A DNA stretch of 64,000 nt, taken from assembly GCF_019805165.1 (NCBI RefSeq), contig NZ_RWIJ01000008.1, positions 1 through 64,000 of the forward strand. The letters run 5' to 3'. Made by a program: the position numbers and the translations under genes. Position 1 is the stretch's first letter. Every line of letters starts with the position of its first letter. Source of the DNA: Azospirillum sp. 412522. GTDB lineage: Bacteria > Pseudomonadota > Alphaproteobacteria > Azospirillales > Azospirillaceae. The notes under the pieces were generated by a model. It saw only the letters and a list, made by a program, of their open reading frames with translations. It made no database searches and had not been told where the DNA came from. Positions 35,436 through 44,905 of this stretch are shown one piece after another.

Positions 35436-36065
35436 ATGGCCGCGACCATTCAGGCCCCGCCCGCGGCGGTGGAGCGCCACCAGCTCTATGAAGACGCGCT
35501 CGCCATGCTGATGGGCACGCTGTTCATCGCGCTGGGCATGCTGATCTATTCCAAGACGATGCTGCTGACCGGCAGCACCGCCGGGCTGGCGCTGCTGCTG
35601 AGCTACGTCACCAAGGTTCAGTTCGGCGTCATCTTTTTCGCGATCAACCTGCCCTTCTACTGGCTGGCCTGGAAGCGGCTGGGTTGGAAGTTCACCGCCC
35701 GCACCTTCATCGCCGTGGCGCTGGTGACTTTGTTCTCGCGCCTGACCGACCAGTGGGTAGGCTTCACCCATCTGGACCCGGTCTATGCCACGGTGGTGGG
35801 CAGCGGGCTGTGCGGCACCGGCCTGCTGATGCTGTTCCGCCACCGCACCGGGCTTGGCGGGGTCAACATCCTGGCGATCTACCTGCAGGAGCGCCACGGC
35901 ATCCGCGCCGGCTATTTCCAGCTCGGCGTCGATCTCGCCATCCTGGCCGGCGCCTTCTTCGTGCTGGCGCCGGACCGGCTGATGCTGTCGGTGCTGGGGG
36001 CCGGCATCGTCAATCTGACGCTGGCGATCAACCACAAGCCGGGACGCTATCTCGGCATCAGTTGA
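35436..36065 (+). CDS. YitT-family membrane protein
   Basis: A 209-residue protein with five to six membrane helices (LAMLMGTLFIALGMLIYSK, FGVIFFAINLPFYWLAWKRLG, FRHRTGLGGVNILAIYLQ). It belongs to the YitT family of unknown transport function. A second, about 30% similar by eye, YitT protein is encoded at 63013-63669. The gene lies 15 bp after the aminotransferase and may be co-transcribed with it. A REP-like repeat follows the stop. Confidence 0.82.
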   Translation: MAATIQAPPAAVERHQLYEDALAMLMGTLFIALGMLIYSKTMLLTGSTAGLALLLSYVTKVQFGVIFFAINLPFYWLAWKRLGWKFTARTFIAVALVTLFSRLTDQWVGFTHLDPVYATVVGSGLCGTGLLMLFRHRTGLGGVNILAIYLQERHGIRAGYFQLGVDLAILAGAFFVLAPDRLMLSVLGAGIVNLTLAINHKPGRYLGIS

Positions 36066-36108
36066 GTGGAATTGGTCGTAGGGCGATCACCGCTTGCGTT
36101 CCTGTCGG

Positions 36109-36193
36109 CCGTCATCCCCGCGAAGGCGGGGATCCAGGCTTCCGGCCCCAAGCACTTGAAAGGTCTGGATTCCCGCCTTCGCGGGAATGACGG
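36109..36193. repeat. REP-like inverted repeat pair
   Basis: Two imperfect copies of a GC-rich unit face each other. The left one (36109-36137) begins CCGTCATCCCCGCG and contains AAGGCGGGGATCCAG; the right one (36165-36193) reads CTGGATTCCCGCCTTCGCG and ends GAATGACGG. Together they form a long hairpin between the convergent yitT and SEC-C genes. This type of extragenic palindrome is common in Azospirillum-like genomes and could act as terminator or RNA stabiliser. Confidence 0.8.
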
Positions 36194-36216
36194 TCAAGAG
36201 CATTCTTTGCTGTAAA

Positions 36217-36705
36217 TCACCGCCCGCAGCACGCCTTGTATTTGCGCCCCGAGCCGCAGGGGCAGGGATCGTTGCGGCCGACCTTCACCACGCGGCGCGG
36301 CGGGTCCTTCGGGTTCAGGACGCTGTCGACATAGAGCCAGCGGCCGTCCACCCGCCGGAAGCGCGACCGCTCGTGCAGCGGCCAGTCCTCCCCGTCGCGC
36401 TGGAAGGTCAGGAAGAACTCGACCATCCCCTCGTCGCCGTTCTCCTCCGCCTTCATGACGGTCAGCGGCCCCCACTCGCATTCCTGCGCCACCCGCTCAA
36501 CATCGGCGCGGCTGAAGGTGGCGCGGGTTTCCGGAACGCAGCTCCGCTCGATATGGTCGACGTCGTGGCGGACGAAGGCGGTGTAGCGCGACCGCATCAG
36601 CGCTTCGGCGGTCGGGGCGGGCTGCCCCGCCAGGATCGGGCCGCAGCATTCGTCGAAAACGCGGCCGGAACCGCAGGGGCAGGCGGACATAGACGGCTCA
36701 TCCAT
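36217..36705 (-). CDS. YchJ-family protein with two SEC-C zinc motifs
   Basis: A 162-residue protein. SEC-C motifs at both ends ([13 protein letters not shown] near residues 9-21 and [13 protein letters not shown] near 148-160) bracket an NTF2-like central domain ([22 protein letters not shown]). The YchJ/UPF0225 family has this arrangement; its function is unknown. ATG 36705 ([12 protein letters not shown]) is used, with an alternative ATG at 36690. It is convergent with yitT. Confidence 0.85.
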   Translation of the reverse strand: MDEPSMSACPCGSGRVFDECCGPILAGQPAPTAEALMRSRYTAFVRHDVDHIERSCVPETRATFSRADVERVAQECEWGPLTVMKAEENGDEGMVEFFLTFQRDGEDWPLHERSRFRRVDGRWLYVDSVLNPKDPPRRVVKVGRNDPCPCGSGRKYKACCGR

Positions 36706-36728
36706 CTCGAAAAACAGGTCAGGTCCGG

Positions 36729-37370
36729 TCAGGGTGTAGCAGGCGCCGCGCCGCGCAGGAACAGGTCAACCGCCTTGTCGACGAAGGTGCGCCTCTCCTC
36801 CTCCGTCGGTTCCGGACAAAGACCCAGCACCAGCTGGCAATAGGCGCCGCCCTGCATGGCGGCCAGGAACTGCCGGGCGACGAAGGCCGGATCGTCGGTG
36901 GCGATCAGGCCACGCTCGGTCAGCCGGGTGAACAGGGCGACGAAATTGGCGATCCCCTGCTCCGGCCCCGCCTGGAAATAGAGCTTGGCGGCATCCGGCA
37001 TCCGCGTCGCCTCCCCCACCACCCCCTGATGGACGCGGATCGCCGCGTCCGACCACAGCAGATCGACGAAGCGGCGGCCGACCTGGACCAGGACGTCGCG
37101 CAGCGGCATGCCGTCGAACATCTCCGGCTGGAAGCGCAGGCCGCGCCGTTCGCACTCGGCGGAGATCACGGCTGTGTAAAGCTCTTCCTTCGACGGAAAG
37201 CGGGTGTAGAGCGTGGTCTTGGACACCCGCGCCTGCTGCGCCACCTGATCCATCGACGTTGCGGCGTAGCCAAGCTCCAGAAACACCTCCCGCGCGGCGG
37301 CGACGATCTGTTCCGCCTTCGCATCATAAGAGGCGGGAGGCAGTGGCGCTTTTTGGTCCGATGACTGCAC
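36729..37370 (-). CDS. TetR-family repressor of the adjacent RND pump
   Basis: A 213-residue TetR regulator. The N-terminal helix-turn-helix is at about residues 20-62 ([44 protein letters not shown]), and the C-terminal ligand/dimer domain resembles AefR/AcrR-type. GTG 37370 is the most natural start; a longer reading would enter the RND adaptor's leader. The start abuts a 16-bp palindrome (37371-37386), so it probably represses itself and the divergent hlyD-RND operon. Confidence 0.87.
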   Translation of the reverse strand: MQSSDQKAPLPPASYDAKAEQIVAAAREVFLELGYAATSMDQVAQQARVSKTTLYTRFPSKEELYTAVISAECERRGLRFQPEMFDGMPLRDVLVQVGRRFVDLLWSDAAIRVHQGVVGEATRMPDAAKLYFQAGPEQGIANFVALFTRLTERGLIATDDPAFVARQFLAAMQGGAYCQLVLGLCPEPTEEERRTFVDKAVDLFLRGAAPATP

Positions 37371-37386
37371 TGAACTGTACCGTTCA
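37371..37386. promoter_or_regulatory. TetR operator candidate, 16-bp palindrome
   Basis: TGAACTGTACCGTTCA is a near-perfect palindrome (TGAAC-x-GTAC-x-GTTCA, one mismatched pair). It sits between the tetR start and the RND adaptor gene, about 75 bp before the latter. The position and symmetry fit a TetR dimer site controlling both divergent transcripts. Confidence 0.6.
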
Positions 37387-37461
37387 CTCTTGACGGGGGT
37401 TGGTCGGCGGAGTAGGACGGTAGCAGTACGATACAGTCCAGTCCAGTGGGGGAGACGTGGT

Positions 37462-38580
37462 ATGGCCCGATTCCGCGAACGACGGTTTGCGTCCACCGTC
37501 ACGGCGACGGCCGCCATGTTGGCGATGGCGGGGCTGCTTGCCGGTTGCAATGAAACCCAGTCTGCCTCCGCCCCGGCTGAAGGAGAGGTGCGGCCGGTCC
37601 GCGTCGCCACCGTCACGCTGGAACCGCTGGTGGACAGCGTGCGCTACCCGGCGGTGATCCGCCCGCGGGTGGAGGCGGATGTCGGCTTCCGCGTCGGTGG
37701 CAAGGTGACCGCCCGGCTGGTGGAGGTCGGCACCCGCGTCGAACCCGGCATGCCGCTGGCCCGCCTCGATCCCACCGACCTGCAATTGCAGATCCGGGCC
37801 TCCCAGGCGCAGCTCGCCTCCGCCCAGGCGGACGCCGCCAACGCGCGCAGCGACTTCCAGCGCTACGCCAGCCTGCGCCAGGGGGAATGGACGACCCGCC
37901 AGGAATATGACCGCCGCAAGACGACGCTGGACAAGGCCGACTCCAAGGTGCGGGAGGTGGAGGCGCAACTCCGCGTCCTCAACAACTCCGCCCAATATGC
38001 CACGCTGGTGGCGGACGAGGCCGGAGTCGTCACCGCGACGCTGATCGAGCCGGGACAGGTGGTCGCCGCCGGCCAGACCGCCCTGCGCGTCGCCCGGCTC
38101 GGTGCGCTGGAGGCGGTGGCGAACATCCCCGAACAGAGCGTCGCCGCCCTGCCCCGCCAGACGCTGGCGGTGGAGCTGTGGTCGCATCCGGGCCGGAGCA
38201 TCGCCGGCAGCCTCCGCGAAGTCTCGCCCAGCGCCGACGCCAGCACCCGCACCTTCCAGGCGAAGATCGCGCTGACCGATCCGCCGCCGACGGTCCAGCT
38301 CGGCATGACCGCCACCGTGGTCGCCGCGGCCGACCATGGCGCCCCGGTCGCCCGCCTGCCCATGAGCGCATTGGCGCAGCGGGAACAGAAGCCGGCCGTG
38401 TGGGTGCTGTCCAGGCCGGACGACCGGCTGGAACTGCGCCCCGTCACCGTCGCCGCCTATGCCGGCGACCTCGCGCTGATCGGCGGCGGGCTGAAGGACG
38501 GCGAGCGCGTCGTCACCGCCGGCGTCCACAAGCTCGACGCCGGCCAGAAGGTGCGCGTCTGGACGGAGCCGGCGCGATGA
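37462..38580 (+). CDS. RND efflux membrane-fusion lipoprotein
   Basis: A 372-residue periplasmic adaptor. The N-terminal lipobox LLAGC ends a signal peptide (about residue 31). Lipoyl halves, a coiled-coil hairpin (about 108-165) and a beta-barrel follow (PAVIRPRVEADVGFRVGGKV). It links the RND transporter encoded downstream to an outer-membrane channel, which is not encoded here. GGGGGAG precedes ATG 37462. It overlaps the pump gene by 4 bp. Confidence 0.9.
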   Translation: MARFRERRFASTVTATAAMLAMAGLLAGCNETQSASAPAEGEVRPVRVATVTLEPLVDSVRYPAVIRPRVEADVGFRVGGKVTARLVEVGTRVEPGMPLARLDPTDLQLQIRASQAQLASAQADAANARSDFQRYASLRQGEWTTRQEYDRRKTTLDKADSKVREVEAQLRVLNNSAQYATLVADEAGVVTATLIEPGQVVAAGQTALRVARLGALEAVANIPEQSVAALPRQTLAVELWSHPGRSIAGSLREVSPSADASTRTFQAKIALTDPPPTVQLGMTATVVAAADHGAPVARLPMSALAQREQKPAVWVLSRPDDRLELRPVTVAAYAGDLALIGGGLKDGERVVTAGVHKLDAGQKVRVWTEPAR

Positions 38581-41500
38581 ACCACTCCCGCATGAACCTG
38601 TCGGCCTGGGCGCTGGCCCACCGCACGCTGGTCCTGTTCATGATGCTCGCCAGCGTGCTGGCCGGCGCGCTCGCCTACAAGACCCTGGGCCGGGCGGAGG
38701 ATCCGTCCTTCACCTTCAAGGTGATGGTGGTGAGCACCCAATGGCCGGGCGCCACCGCGCGCGAGGTCGAACAGTTCGTCACCGACCGCATCGAGAAGAA
38801 GCTGGAGGAGGTGCCCTACTACGACGTCGCCCGCAGCTATTCCAAGCCCGGCGAATCGGTGGTCTTCGTCCAGCTGAAGGACTCCACCCCGCCGAAGCTG
38901 GTGGCGGATCTGTGGTATCAGGTGCGCAAGAAGATCGGCGACATCCGCCACACCCTGCCCGACGGCGTGGTCGGCCCCTTCTTCAACGACGAGTTCGGCG
39001 ACGTCTATTCCGGCATCTACGCCTTCATGGGCGAGGATTTCACCCCCGCCCAGCTGAAGAAGGTCGCCGAACAGGCGCGCGCGCGCCTGCTGAAGCTGCC
39101 GGGCGTCGAGAAGATCGACTTGATCGCCCCGCAGGAGGAGCGCGTCTATGTCGAGATCTCCAGCCAGCGGCTCGCCAGTTTCGGCCTGCCGGTGGAGTCG
39201 GTGATCCAGGCGCTCCAGCGCGAGAACGCCATCGCGGCGTCGGGCGACGTCGATACCCGGTCGCAGCGCGTCTATGTCCGGCTGGATCTCGGCCTCGACA
39301 CCGCCGCCGCGGTGCGGGCGATCCCGGTGGAGAGCGGCGGCCGGCTGCTGACCATCGGCGACGTGGCCGAGGTCAAGCGCGGCTATGTCGAGCCGCGCCG
39401 CTACACCCTGCGCTACAACGGCCAAGACGCAATCGGGATCGGCGTGGTGATGGCGAAGGGCGGCAACGTCCTGAAGCTGGGCGAGCAGCTCGACGCCGCG
39501 ATGGAGAAGTTGCGGGCCGAACTGCCGGTCGGGCTGGAGGTCGCCCAGGTCGCCGACCAGCCGAAGGTGGTCGAGCATTCGGTCGGCGAGTTCATGGAAT
39601 CGCTGGCCGAGGCGCTGGGCATCGTCATCCTGGTCAGCCTCGTCAGCCTGGGCTGGCGCACCGGCATCGTCGTGGCGCTGGCGGTGCCGCTGGTGCTGGC
39701 GATGACGCTGGTGGCGATGCAGATCCTCCACATCGATCTCCAGCGCATCTCGCTGGGCGCCCTCATCATCGCGCTCGGCCTGCTGGTCGACGACGCCATC
39801 ATCGCGGTGGAGATGATGGTGGTGAAGATGGAGCAGGGCTGGGACCGGCTGAAGGCCGGCGCCTTCGCCTACACCTCCACCGCCTTCCCGATGCTGAGCG
39901 GCACAATCGTCACCGCCGCCGGCTTCGTCCCGGTCGGTTTCGCCGCCTCGGCGGCCGGCGAATACACCAACTCGATCTTCTGGGTGGTCGCGCTGTCGCT
40001 GCTGCTGTCCTGGGTGGTGGCGGTGATCTTCACCCCCTATCTCGGCTGGCTGCTGCTGCCCAAGCCCAAGCATGTCGTGCCGGACGGGCACGAGCTGGAC
40101 ATCTACGACACCCGCGCCTACCGCATCCTGCGCGGCATGATCGAGGCCTGCGTGCGGGCGCGCTGGGTCACCATCGGCGTCACCGTGGCGGCCTTCGTCA
40201 CCGCCCTGGTCGGCTTCGGCCATGTCCAGCAGCAGTTCTTCCCGTCGGCCAGCCGGCCGGAACTGCTGATCGACATCCGCCTCGCCGAAGGCTCCTCCTT
40301 CGAGGCGACGGCGGCCGAGGTGAAGCGGATGGAGGCGCTGCTGGCCAAGGATCCGGACGTCGATTACTGGGTCGCCTACACCGGCGGCGGCTCCCCGCGC
40401 TTCTACCTGCCGCTGGACCAGCAGCTGGAGTCGGCCAACTTCGCCCAGTTCATGGTAATGACCAAGGGGCTGGAGGAGCGCGAGCATTTCATGCAGCGGC
40501 TGGAGCCGACGCTGGACACCGCCTTCCCCGCCGCCCGGGTCCGCATCGGCCGGCTGGAGAACGGTCCGCCGGTCGGCTATCCGGTGCAGTTCCGCGTCAC
40601 CGGCGAGGACCCGGCGGCCATCCGGAAGATCGCCTATCAGGTGCGCGACGCCATGCGCGCCCACCCCAACACCGCCAACGTCCATCTGGACTGGGACGAG
40701 CTGTCCAAGCGCGTCCGGCTGGAGGTGGACACCGCCAAGGCCCGCGCACTGGGCGTGTCCAAGCAGGATCTGTCCGACGCCCTGCAACTGCTGCTGAACG
40801 GCATGCCGGTCACCCAGTACCGCGAAGGCACCGAACTGATCGGCGTGCTGCTGCGCACGACGCCGGAAGAGCGGATGGACCTGTCCCGCCTGGGCGAGCT
40901 GAACATCCGCACCGGCCGCGGCACCACCGTCCCTCTGAGCCAGGTCGCCAGCGTCCGTTACGAGCTTGAGGAGCCGGTGCTGTGGCGCCGGGCGCGCGAG
41001 ACGACGATGACCATCAAGGGCGACGTGACCGGCGGCTTGCAGGCCCCGGTGGTCAGCACCCAGTTGAACGGACAGCTCGACTCCCTGCGCGCGACCCTGC
41101 CCGACGGCTATGCCATCACCATGGGCGGCGCCATCGAGGAGAGCGCCAAGGGCCAGGACTCGATCAACGCCATGATGCCGGTGATGCTGCTGATCATGGT
41201 CACCACGCTGATGCTGCAATTGCAGAGCTTCTCGCGGGTGTTCATGGTCCTGCTGACGGCGCCCCTGGGGCTGATCGGCGTCACCGCCTCGCTTCTGCTG
41301 TTCAACCTGCCCTTCGGCTTCGTCGCCATGCTGGGCGTCATCGCGCTGGCCGGCATCATCATGCGCAACTCGGTCATCCTGGTCGACCAGATCGAGCAGG
41401 ACATCCGCGGCGGCCGGTCGCGCTGGGACAGCATCGTCGAGGCGACGGTCCGCCGCGCCCGCCCGATCGCGCTCACCGCCGCGGCGGCGATCCTCGCCAT

Positions 41501-41702
41501 GATCCCGCTGACGCAGAGCGTGTTCTGGGGGCCGATGGCCGTCGCCATCATGGGCGGTCTGGCGGGTGCGACCGTTCTGACGATCTTCTTCCTGCCGGCG
41601 CTCTACGCCGCATGGTTCCGCGTGCCGCGGCCGCAGGCGGAGATGGAAGCCGAGGGCAACGGGATGAATGGAGCGCTGCCGAAACCGGCAATGGGGGATT
41701 GA
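38577..41702 (+). CDS. RND-family inner-membrane efflux transporter
   Basis: A 1041-residue proton-driven transporter of full RND length. It has twelve membrane helices, two large periplasmic loops and the core motifs GLLVDDAIIAVEMM and GVIALAGIIMRNSVILVDQIEQD. The start MNHSRMNLSAWALAHRTLVLFMM and the sequence resemble the HAE1/AcrB-like multidrug subgroup rather than metal exporters. Substrate unknown. It is under probable TetR control and has no adjacent outer-membrane factor. Confidence 0.92.
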   Translation: MNHSRMNLSAWALAHRTLVLFMMLASVLAGALAYKTLGRAEDPSFTFKVMVVSTQWPGATAREVEQFVTDRIEKKLEEVPYYDVARSYSKPGESVVFVQLKDSTPPKLVADLWYQVRKKIGDIRHTLPDGVVGPFFNDEFGDVYSGIYAFMGEDFTPAQLKKVAEQARARLLKLPGVEKIDLIAPQEERVYVEISSQRLASFGLPVESVIQALQRENAIAASGDVDTRSQRVYVRLDLGLDTAAAVRAIPVESGGRLLTIGDVAEVKRGYVEPRRYTLRYNGQDAIGIGVVMAKGGNVLKLGEQLDAAMEKLRAELPVGLEVAQVADQPKVVEHSVGEFMESLAEALGIVILVSLVSLGWRTGIVVALAVPLVLAMTLVAMQILHIDLQRISLGALIIALGLLVDDAIIAVEMMVVKMEQGWDRLKAGAFAYTSTAFPMLSGTIVTAAGFVPVGFAASAAGEYTNSIFWVVALSLLLSWVVAVIFTPYLGWLLLPKPKHVVPDGHELDIYDTRAYRILRGMIEACVRARWVTIGVTVAAFVTALVGFGHVQQQFFPSASRPELLIDIRLAEGSSFEATAAEVKRMEALLAKDPDVDYWVAYTGGGSPRFYLPLDQQLESANFAQFMVMTKGLEEREHFMQRLEPTLDTAFPAARVRIGRLENGPPVGYPVQFRVTGEDPAAIRKIAYQVRDAMRAHPNTANVHLDWDELSKRVRLEVDTAKARALGVSKQDLSDALQLLLNGMPVTQYREGTELIGVLLRTTPEERMDLSRLGELNIRTGRGTTVPLSQVASVRYELEEPVLWRRARETTMTIKGDVTGGLQAPVVSTQLNGQLDSLRATLPDGYAITMGGAIEESAKGQDSINAMMPVMLLIMVTTLMLQLQSFSRVFMVLLTAPLGLIGVTASLLLFNLPFGFVAMLGVIALAGIIMRNSVILVDQIEQDIRGGRSRWDSIVEATVRRARPIALTAAAAILAMIPLTQSVFWGPMAVAIMGGLAGATVLTIFFLPALYAAWFRVPRPQAEMEAEGNGMNGALPKPAMGD

Positions 41703-41725
41703 TGTCCCCCTCTTTCACCCAGGCT

Positions 41726-41739
41726 TGACCACGGTCAAG
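41726..41739. promoter_or_regulatory. Orphan FNR-type box after the RND gene
   Basis: TTGAC-CACG-GTCAA, the same site as at nirK and nor, lies 24 bp after the RND stop with no protein gene start nearby. Rightward it precedes a candidate RNA ending in a strong terminator. Leftward a TCAAAT -10 (41698-41703 complement) would place the box near -41.5 for a transcript antisense to the RND gene. Confidence 0.6.
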
Positions 41740-41783
41740 GGGCGCACCCCCGCCCCGTGACAGGGTGGCGCCACAATCGATCT

Positions 41784-41866
41784 CCCGATTGCCTCATCAT
41801 TGCTGATGAACCTCTTTCGTACTGTGACTTTGCGCCCGGCGGCCTCGGCCTCCGGGCGCATTTTTT
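41784..41866 (+). ncRNA. Candidate small RNA downstream of an FNR-type box
   Basis: A gene-free stretch is bounded by an FNR-type box (41726-41739), a possible -10 CACAAT (41772-41777) and a strong terminator. The RNA of about 83 bases would fold a short hairpin CATCA-TTGC-TGATG (41794-41807), leave an exposed CCTCTTTCG segment, and end in the terminator stem. CCUC-type single-stranded segments are common target-pairing sites in alphaproteobacterial sRNAs. The box would lie at -51.5, not the ideal -41.5. The stretch could also be merely the 3' end of the RND mRNA. Confidence 0.4.
41831..41866 (+). terminator. Strong intrinsic terminator
   Basis: TGCGCCCGG (41831-41839) pairs with CCGGGCGCA (41852-41860), with GGCC/GGCC able to extend the stem inside, followed by TTTTTT. 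It ends the RND transcript and/or the candidate small RNA. Confidence 0.85.
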
Positions 41867-41882
41867 ACGGGCCGGAGCCGCG

Positions 41883-43037
41883 TCAGTCGGCCTGCCGCCC
41901 CGCCGGCGCCAGCGCCATCCGGCCGAAGCCGGGACCATCCCGCAGGAGGCGCCGGCCACCGACCTCGATCCGGCGATAGGCGGGACCGGCCATCAGCAGA
42001 CAGGCGGTGACCATCGCCACCAGCAGAGCCATCGACCAGCCGCCCGGCAAAGCCTTTCGGTCGTAGATGCCAAGCCCGAGGCCGAGAAGCCGCGTGGTGG
42101 CGTACTCGACGAAGCCGTGGATCAGGTAGAGCGAATAGGACACGTCGCCCAGCCAGACCAGCGGCCGGACATTCAGCATTCCTGCCGCCCGGCCGCTGTT
42201 GGCGACCGCCGCCAGGATCAGCAGGGCGAACAGCGGCACCGCCAGCAGGTCCGGCCCGCCGCCGTGCAGAAGCAGCAGGATCGCCAGCAAGACCCCGGCC
42301 ATCGTCAGGTCGCTGGACAGCACCGACGCGGCAAGCCCGCGGCGGAAGGCGCTGTAGAGCAGAGTGCCCAGCAGGAATTCCGGCAGGCAGCGCAGCAGGG
42401 TCTGCGGCCCGTCCCACTGGTTCAGATTGTCCTGCGTCGCCCAGGCCAGGGCACAGAGCGTCGCCAGCGCACCAATCGCCAGCAGGGCCTGCGCCCGTCC
42501 GCCGGCCCGCCAGACCCAGGGCAGCGCGAAGGGGAAGACCAGATAGGCCATGAATTCCAGGCTGATCGACCAGGCCGGATAATTCCAGCTCAGCATGCTG
42601 GCATAGAGGCCCTGGAGCATGAACAGGTTGGCGACCAGCGCCCAGACCGATTCGGCCCCCTTCAGCGGAATGGCCGGGAAGCTGCCGGTGGCGGCGTACT
42701 CCACCGCGCGGACGGCCAGCGCCGTCGCCACGAAGAGCAGCAGGACCGCCAGATGCAGCGGGTAGAGCCGGGCGATGCGCGCCCTCAGGAAACTCCAGTA
42801 CTTGTCGCCGACCGACCGGCTGAAGGTGCCGTGATAGACATGCGTCAGCACGAAGCCGCTGAGCATGAAGAACAGGTCGACGGCCAGATAGCCCTTCTGC
42901 ACCAGATGCGTATAGCTGTCCGGATGCAGGTTGGGGAAATACTGGAAACTGTAATGGTACAGCACCACCCACAAGGCCGCGATGCCGCGCAGCGGGGTCA
43001 GGGAGTGGAGATGGCCGGGGTTGGTCTGCGTGCTCAT
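41883..43037 (-). CDS. Acyltransferase 3-family membrane protein
   Basis: A 384-residue protein with about ten membrane helices of the acyltransferase-3 (OafA/NodX) family: LHSLTPLRGIAALWVVLYHY with the catalytic His, GYLAVDLFFMLSGFVLTHVY, and LGDVSYSLYLIHGF. Such enzymes O-acylate surface polysaccharides or other glycans. No polysaccharide genes are adjacent, so the target is unknown. It is a single gene with 265 bp of non-coding sequence upstream. Confidence 0.87.
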   Translation of the reverse strand: MSTQTNPGHLHSLTPLRGIAALWVVLYHYSFQYFPNLHPDSYTHLVQKGYLAVDLFFMLSGFVLTHVYHGTFSRSVGDKYWSFLRARIARLYPLHLAVLLLFVATALAVRAVEYAATGSFPAIPLKGAESVWALVANLFMLQGLYASMLSWNYPAWSISLEFMAYLVFPFALPWVWRAGGRAQALLAIGALATLCALAWATQDNLNQWDGPQTLLRCLPEFLLGTLLYSAFRRGLAASVLSSDLTMAGVLLAILLLLHGGGPDLLAVPLFALLILAAVANSGRAAGMLNVRPLVWLGDVSYSLYLIHGFVEYATTRLLGLGLGIYDRKALPGGWSMALLVAMVTACLLMAGPAYRRIEVGGRRLLRDGPGFGRMALAPAGRQAD

Positions 43038-43302
43038 GGCGCAGGCTCCGGCCGATCAGACCGATGGCGCCTGCCCTGCCGGTGGGACCTGTCCCGAGCG
43101 GGATTGCCTGGGCGCGGCCATCGGCCGTCCCGCCTTGAATCCCGCACCCATGTTCCATCCGAGACCCTTCGAAACCACGTCATCCTCCAGCCGTTACGCC
43201 GCGCGGCAGCCGTCCGGTTGCGGACGGAAAGGCGGCCCCATCGCGGGTTAACGGTGGAGGTGACGATTGGTTTCGTTGCGGGCTGTTACAGAATAGGGAC
43301 CG

Positions 43303-44793
43303 TTACAGGAAGAACACCAGCGTGGTCAGCCCGAGCAGCGGCACCAGGATGCCGCAGGACCACGCCATGTAGCCGAAGAAGCTGGGCATGGCGACGCCCC
43401 GTTCCTCCGCGATCGCCTTGACCATGAAGTTGGGCGCATTGCCGATATAGCTGTTGGCGCCCATGAACACCGCACCGGCGGAAATCGCGGTCAGCGTCAG
43501 CGACAGGTCGGTCATCAGCGTGTGCGCGTCGCCGCCGGCCGTGTTGAAGAAGATCAGGTAGGTCGGCGCGTTGTCCAGGAAGCTGGACAGGATGCCGGCC
43601 GCCCAGAAATAGGCGGCGGGGTTCGGCTTCCCGCCCTCGTTCACCGCCGAGATGATGGCGCCCAGCGCGCCGTCGGTGCCGGCCCGCAGGATGGCGATGG
43701 CCGGAATGATGGTCAGGAAGATGGCGGCGAACAGCTTCGCCACCTCCAGGATCGGACCCCAGCTGAAGCCGTTCAGGCGGCGGCTCTGCTTGCTGGTCAG
43801 CGCCAGCGACAGGCCGGTGATGCCCAGCAGCAGCAGGTTCGACACGATGGTCTCCAGCGGCACCGTCACATGGTACAGCGTGACGCCGGTTCCCGGATGC
43901 CAGACGCCGCTGAGCAGAACGGCGCCGACGATGGCGATGAGCAGCAGCAGGTTGACCGATCCCTCGATGCGGATCGGCTCCCGTTCGTGCACGCCTTCGA
44001 TCAGCGGGTGCTTGCCGGGATCGCGGGTGTGCAGATAGAGGTCGAGGACGAAATAGATCGCCAGCAGCAACACGGACAGGAAGGCCATCGGCGCGAACAG
44101 GTGGACCGTCGGCCAGAAGAAATCGACGCCCTTCAGGAAGCCCAGGAACAGCGGCGGGTCGCCGAGCGGCGTCAGCGATCCGCCGACGTTCGACACCAGG
44201 AAGATGAAGAAGACCACCGTGTGGACCTTGTGGCGCCGATGCTCGTTGGCGCGCAGCAGCGGGCGGATCAGCAGCATCGAGGCGCCGGTGGTGCCCATCA
44301 GGCTGGCCAGCACCGTGCCCAGCGCCAGCCCGACCGTGTTGGCCAGCGGCGTCCCCACCAGCGACCCGGCCAGCCGCACGCCGCCCGCCACCGTGAACAA
44401 AGCGGTCAACAGCACGATGAAGGGGATATATTCGAGCAGGACCGTGTGCAGCAGCTCGTAGGTCGCGAGATCGACCCCGAAGGTCGCGGCGAACGGCACC
44501 AGGAAGGCCAGCGCCCAGCCGGCCGAAATCTTGCCGAAGTGATGATGCCAGACCATCGGCGCCAGCAGCGGGAACAGCGCGATCGACAGCAGGATTCCCG
44601 CGAAGGGCACCACCCAGGCCGCGCTCATCAGCCGCCCGTCCAGATGCGGCACGCCGGCATGGGCAACCTCGGCGGCCACCTCCGCCGCCTGTACGCCATG
44701 CGCGCCCAGCAGCACGCCGCCGACGGCAAGCGCCGCGCCAAGGAGAGCCGGGATAGTGGACGAGCGGCGATGGCGGGTGGGGGAAGTGATCAT
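43303..44793 (-). CDS. NhaD-like sodium:proton antiporter (citrate-transporter fold)
   Basis: A 496-residue protein with about 13 membrane segments, preceded by a cleavable-looking N-terminal segment ending VQAAEV. Ion-transporter features include SNVGGSLTPLGDPPLFLGFLKGV, TTGASMLLIRPLLRANEHRR and FLDNAPTYLIFFNTAGGD, typical of NhaD-type and related anion/Na+ carriers. It probably handles sodium/pH homeostasis. It stands alone between the acyltransferase and DUF1850 genes, with 112 bp on its 5' side. Confidence 0.82.
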   Translation of the reverse strand: MITSPTRHRRSSTIPALLGAALAVGGVLLGAHGVQAAEVAAEVAHAGVPHLDGRLMSAAWVVPFAGILLSIALFPLLAPMVWHHHFGKISAGWALAFLVPFAATFGVDLATYELLHTVLLEYIPFIVLLTALFTVAGGVRLAGSLVGTPLANTVGLALGTVLASLMGTTGASMLLIRPLLRANEHRRHKVHTVVFFIFLVSNVGGSLTPLGDPPLFLGFLKGVDFFWPTVHLFAPMAFLSVLLLAIYFVLDLYLHTRDPGKHPLIEGVHEREPIRIEGSVNLLLLIAIVGAVLLSGVWHPGTGVTLYHVTVPLETIVSNLLLLGITGLSLALTSKQSRRLNGFSWGPILEVAKLFAAIFLTIIPAIAILRAGTDGALGAIISAVNEGGKPNPAAYFWAAGILSSFLDNAPTYLIFFNTAGGDAHTLMTDLSLTLTAISAGAVFMGANSYIGNAPNFMVKAIAEERGVAMPSFFGYMAWSCGILVPLLGLTTLVFFL

Positions 44794-44905
44794 CGGTCCG
44801 GAAGGTAGGCTGACGAAAGGAACGGGAGTATGCGGACTGGCGCAGCGTAAGCCAAGCCGGAAGGGGCAGCGGCGACGCGAACTTTCGTAGGCGGGGCGAC
44901 GCGCC

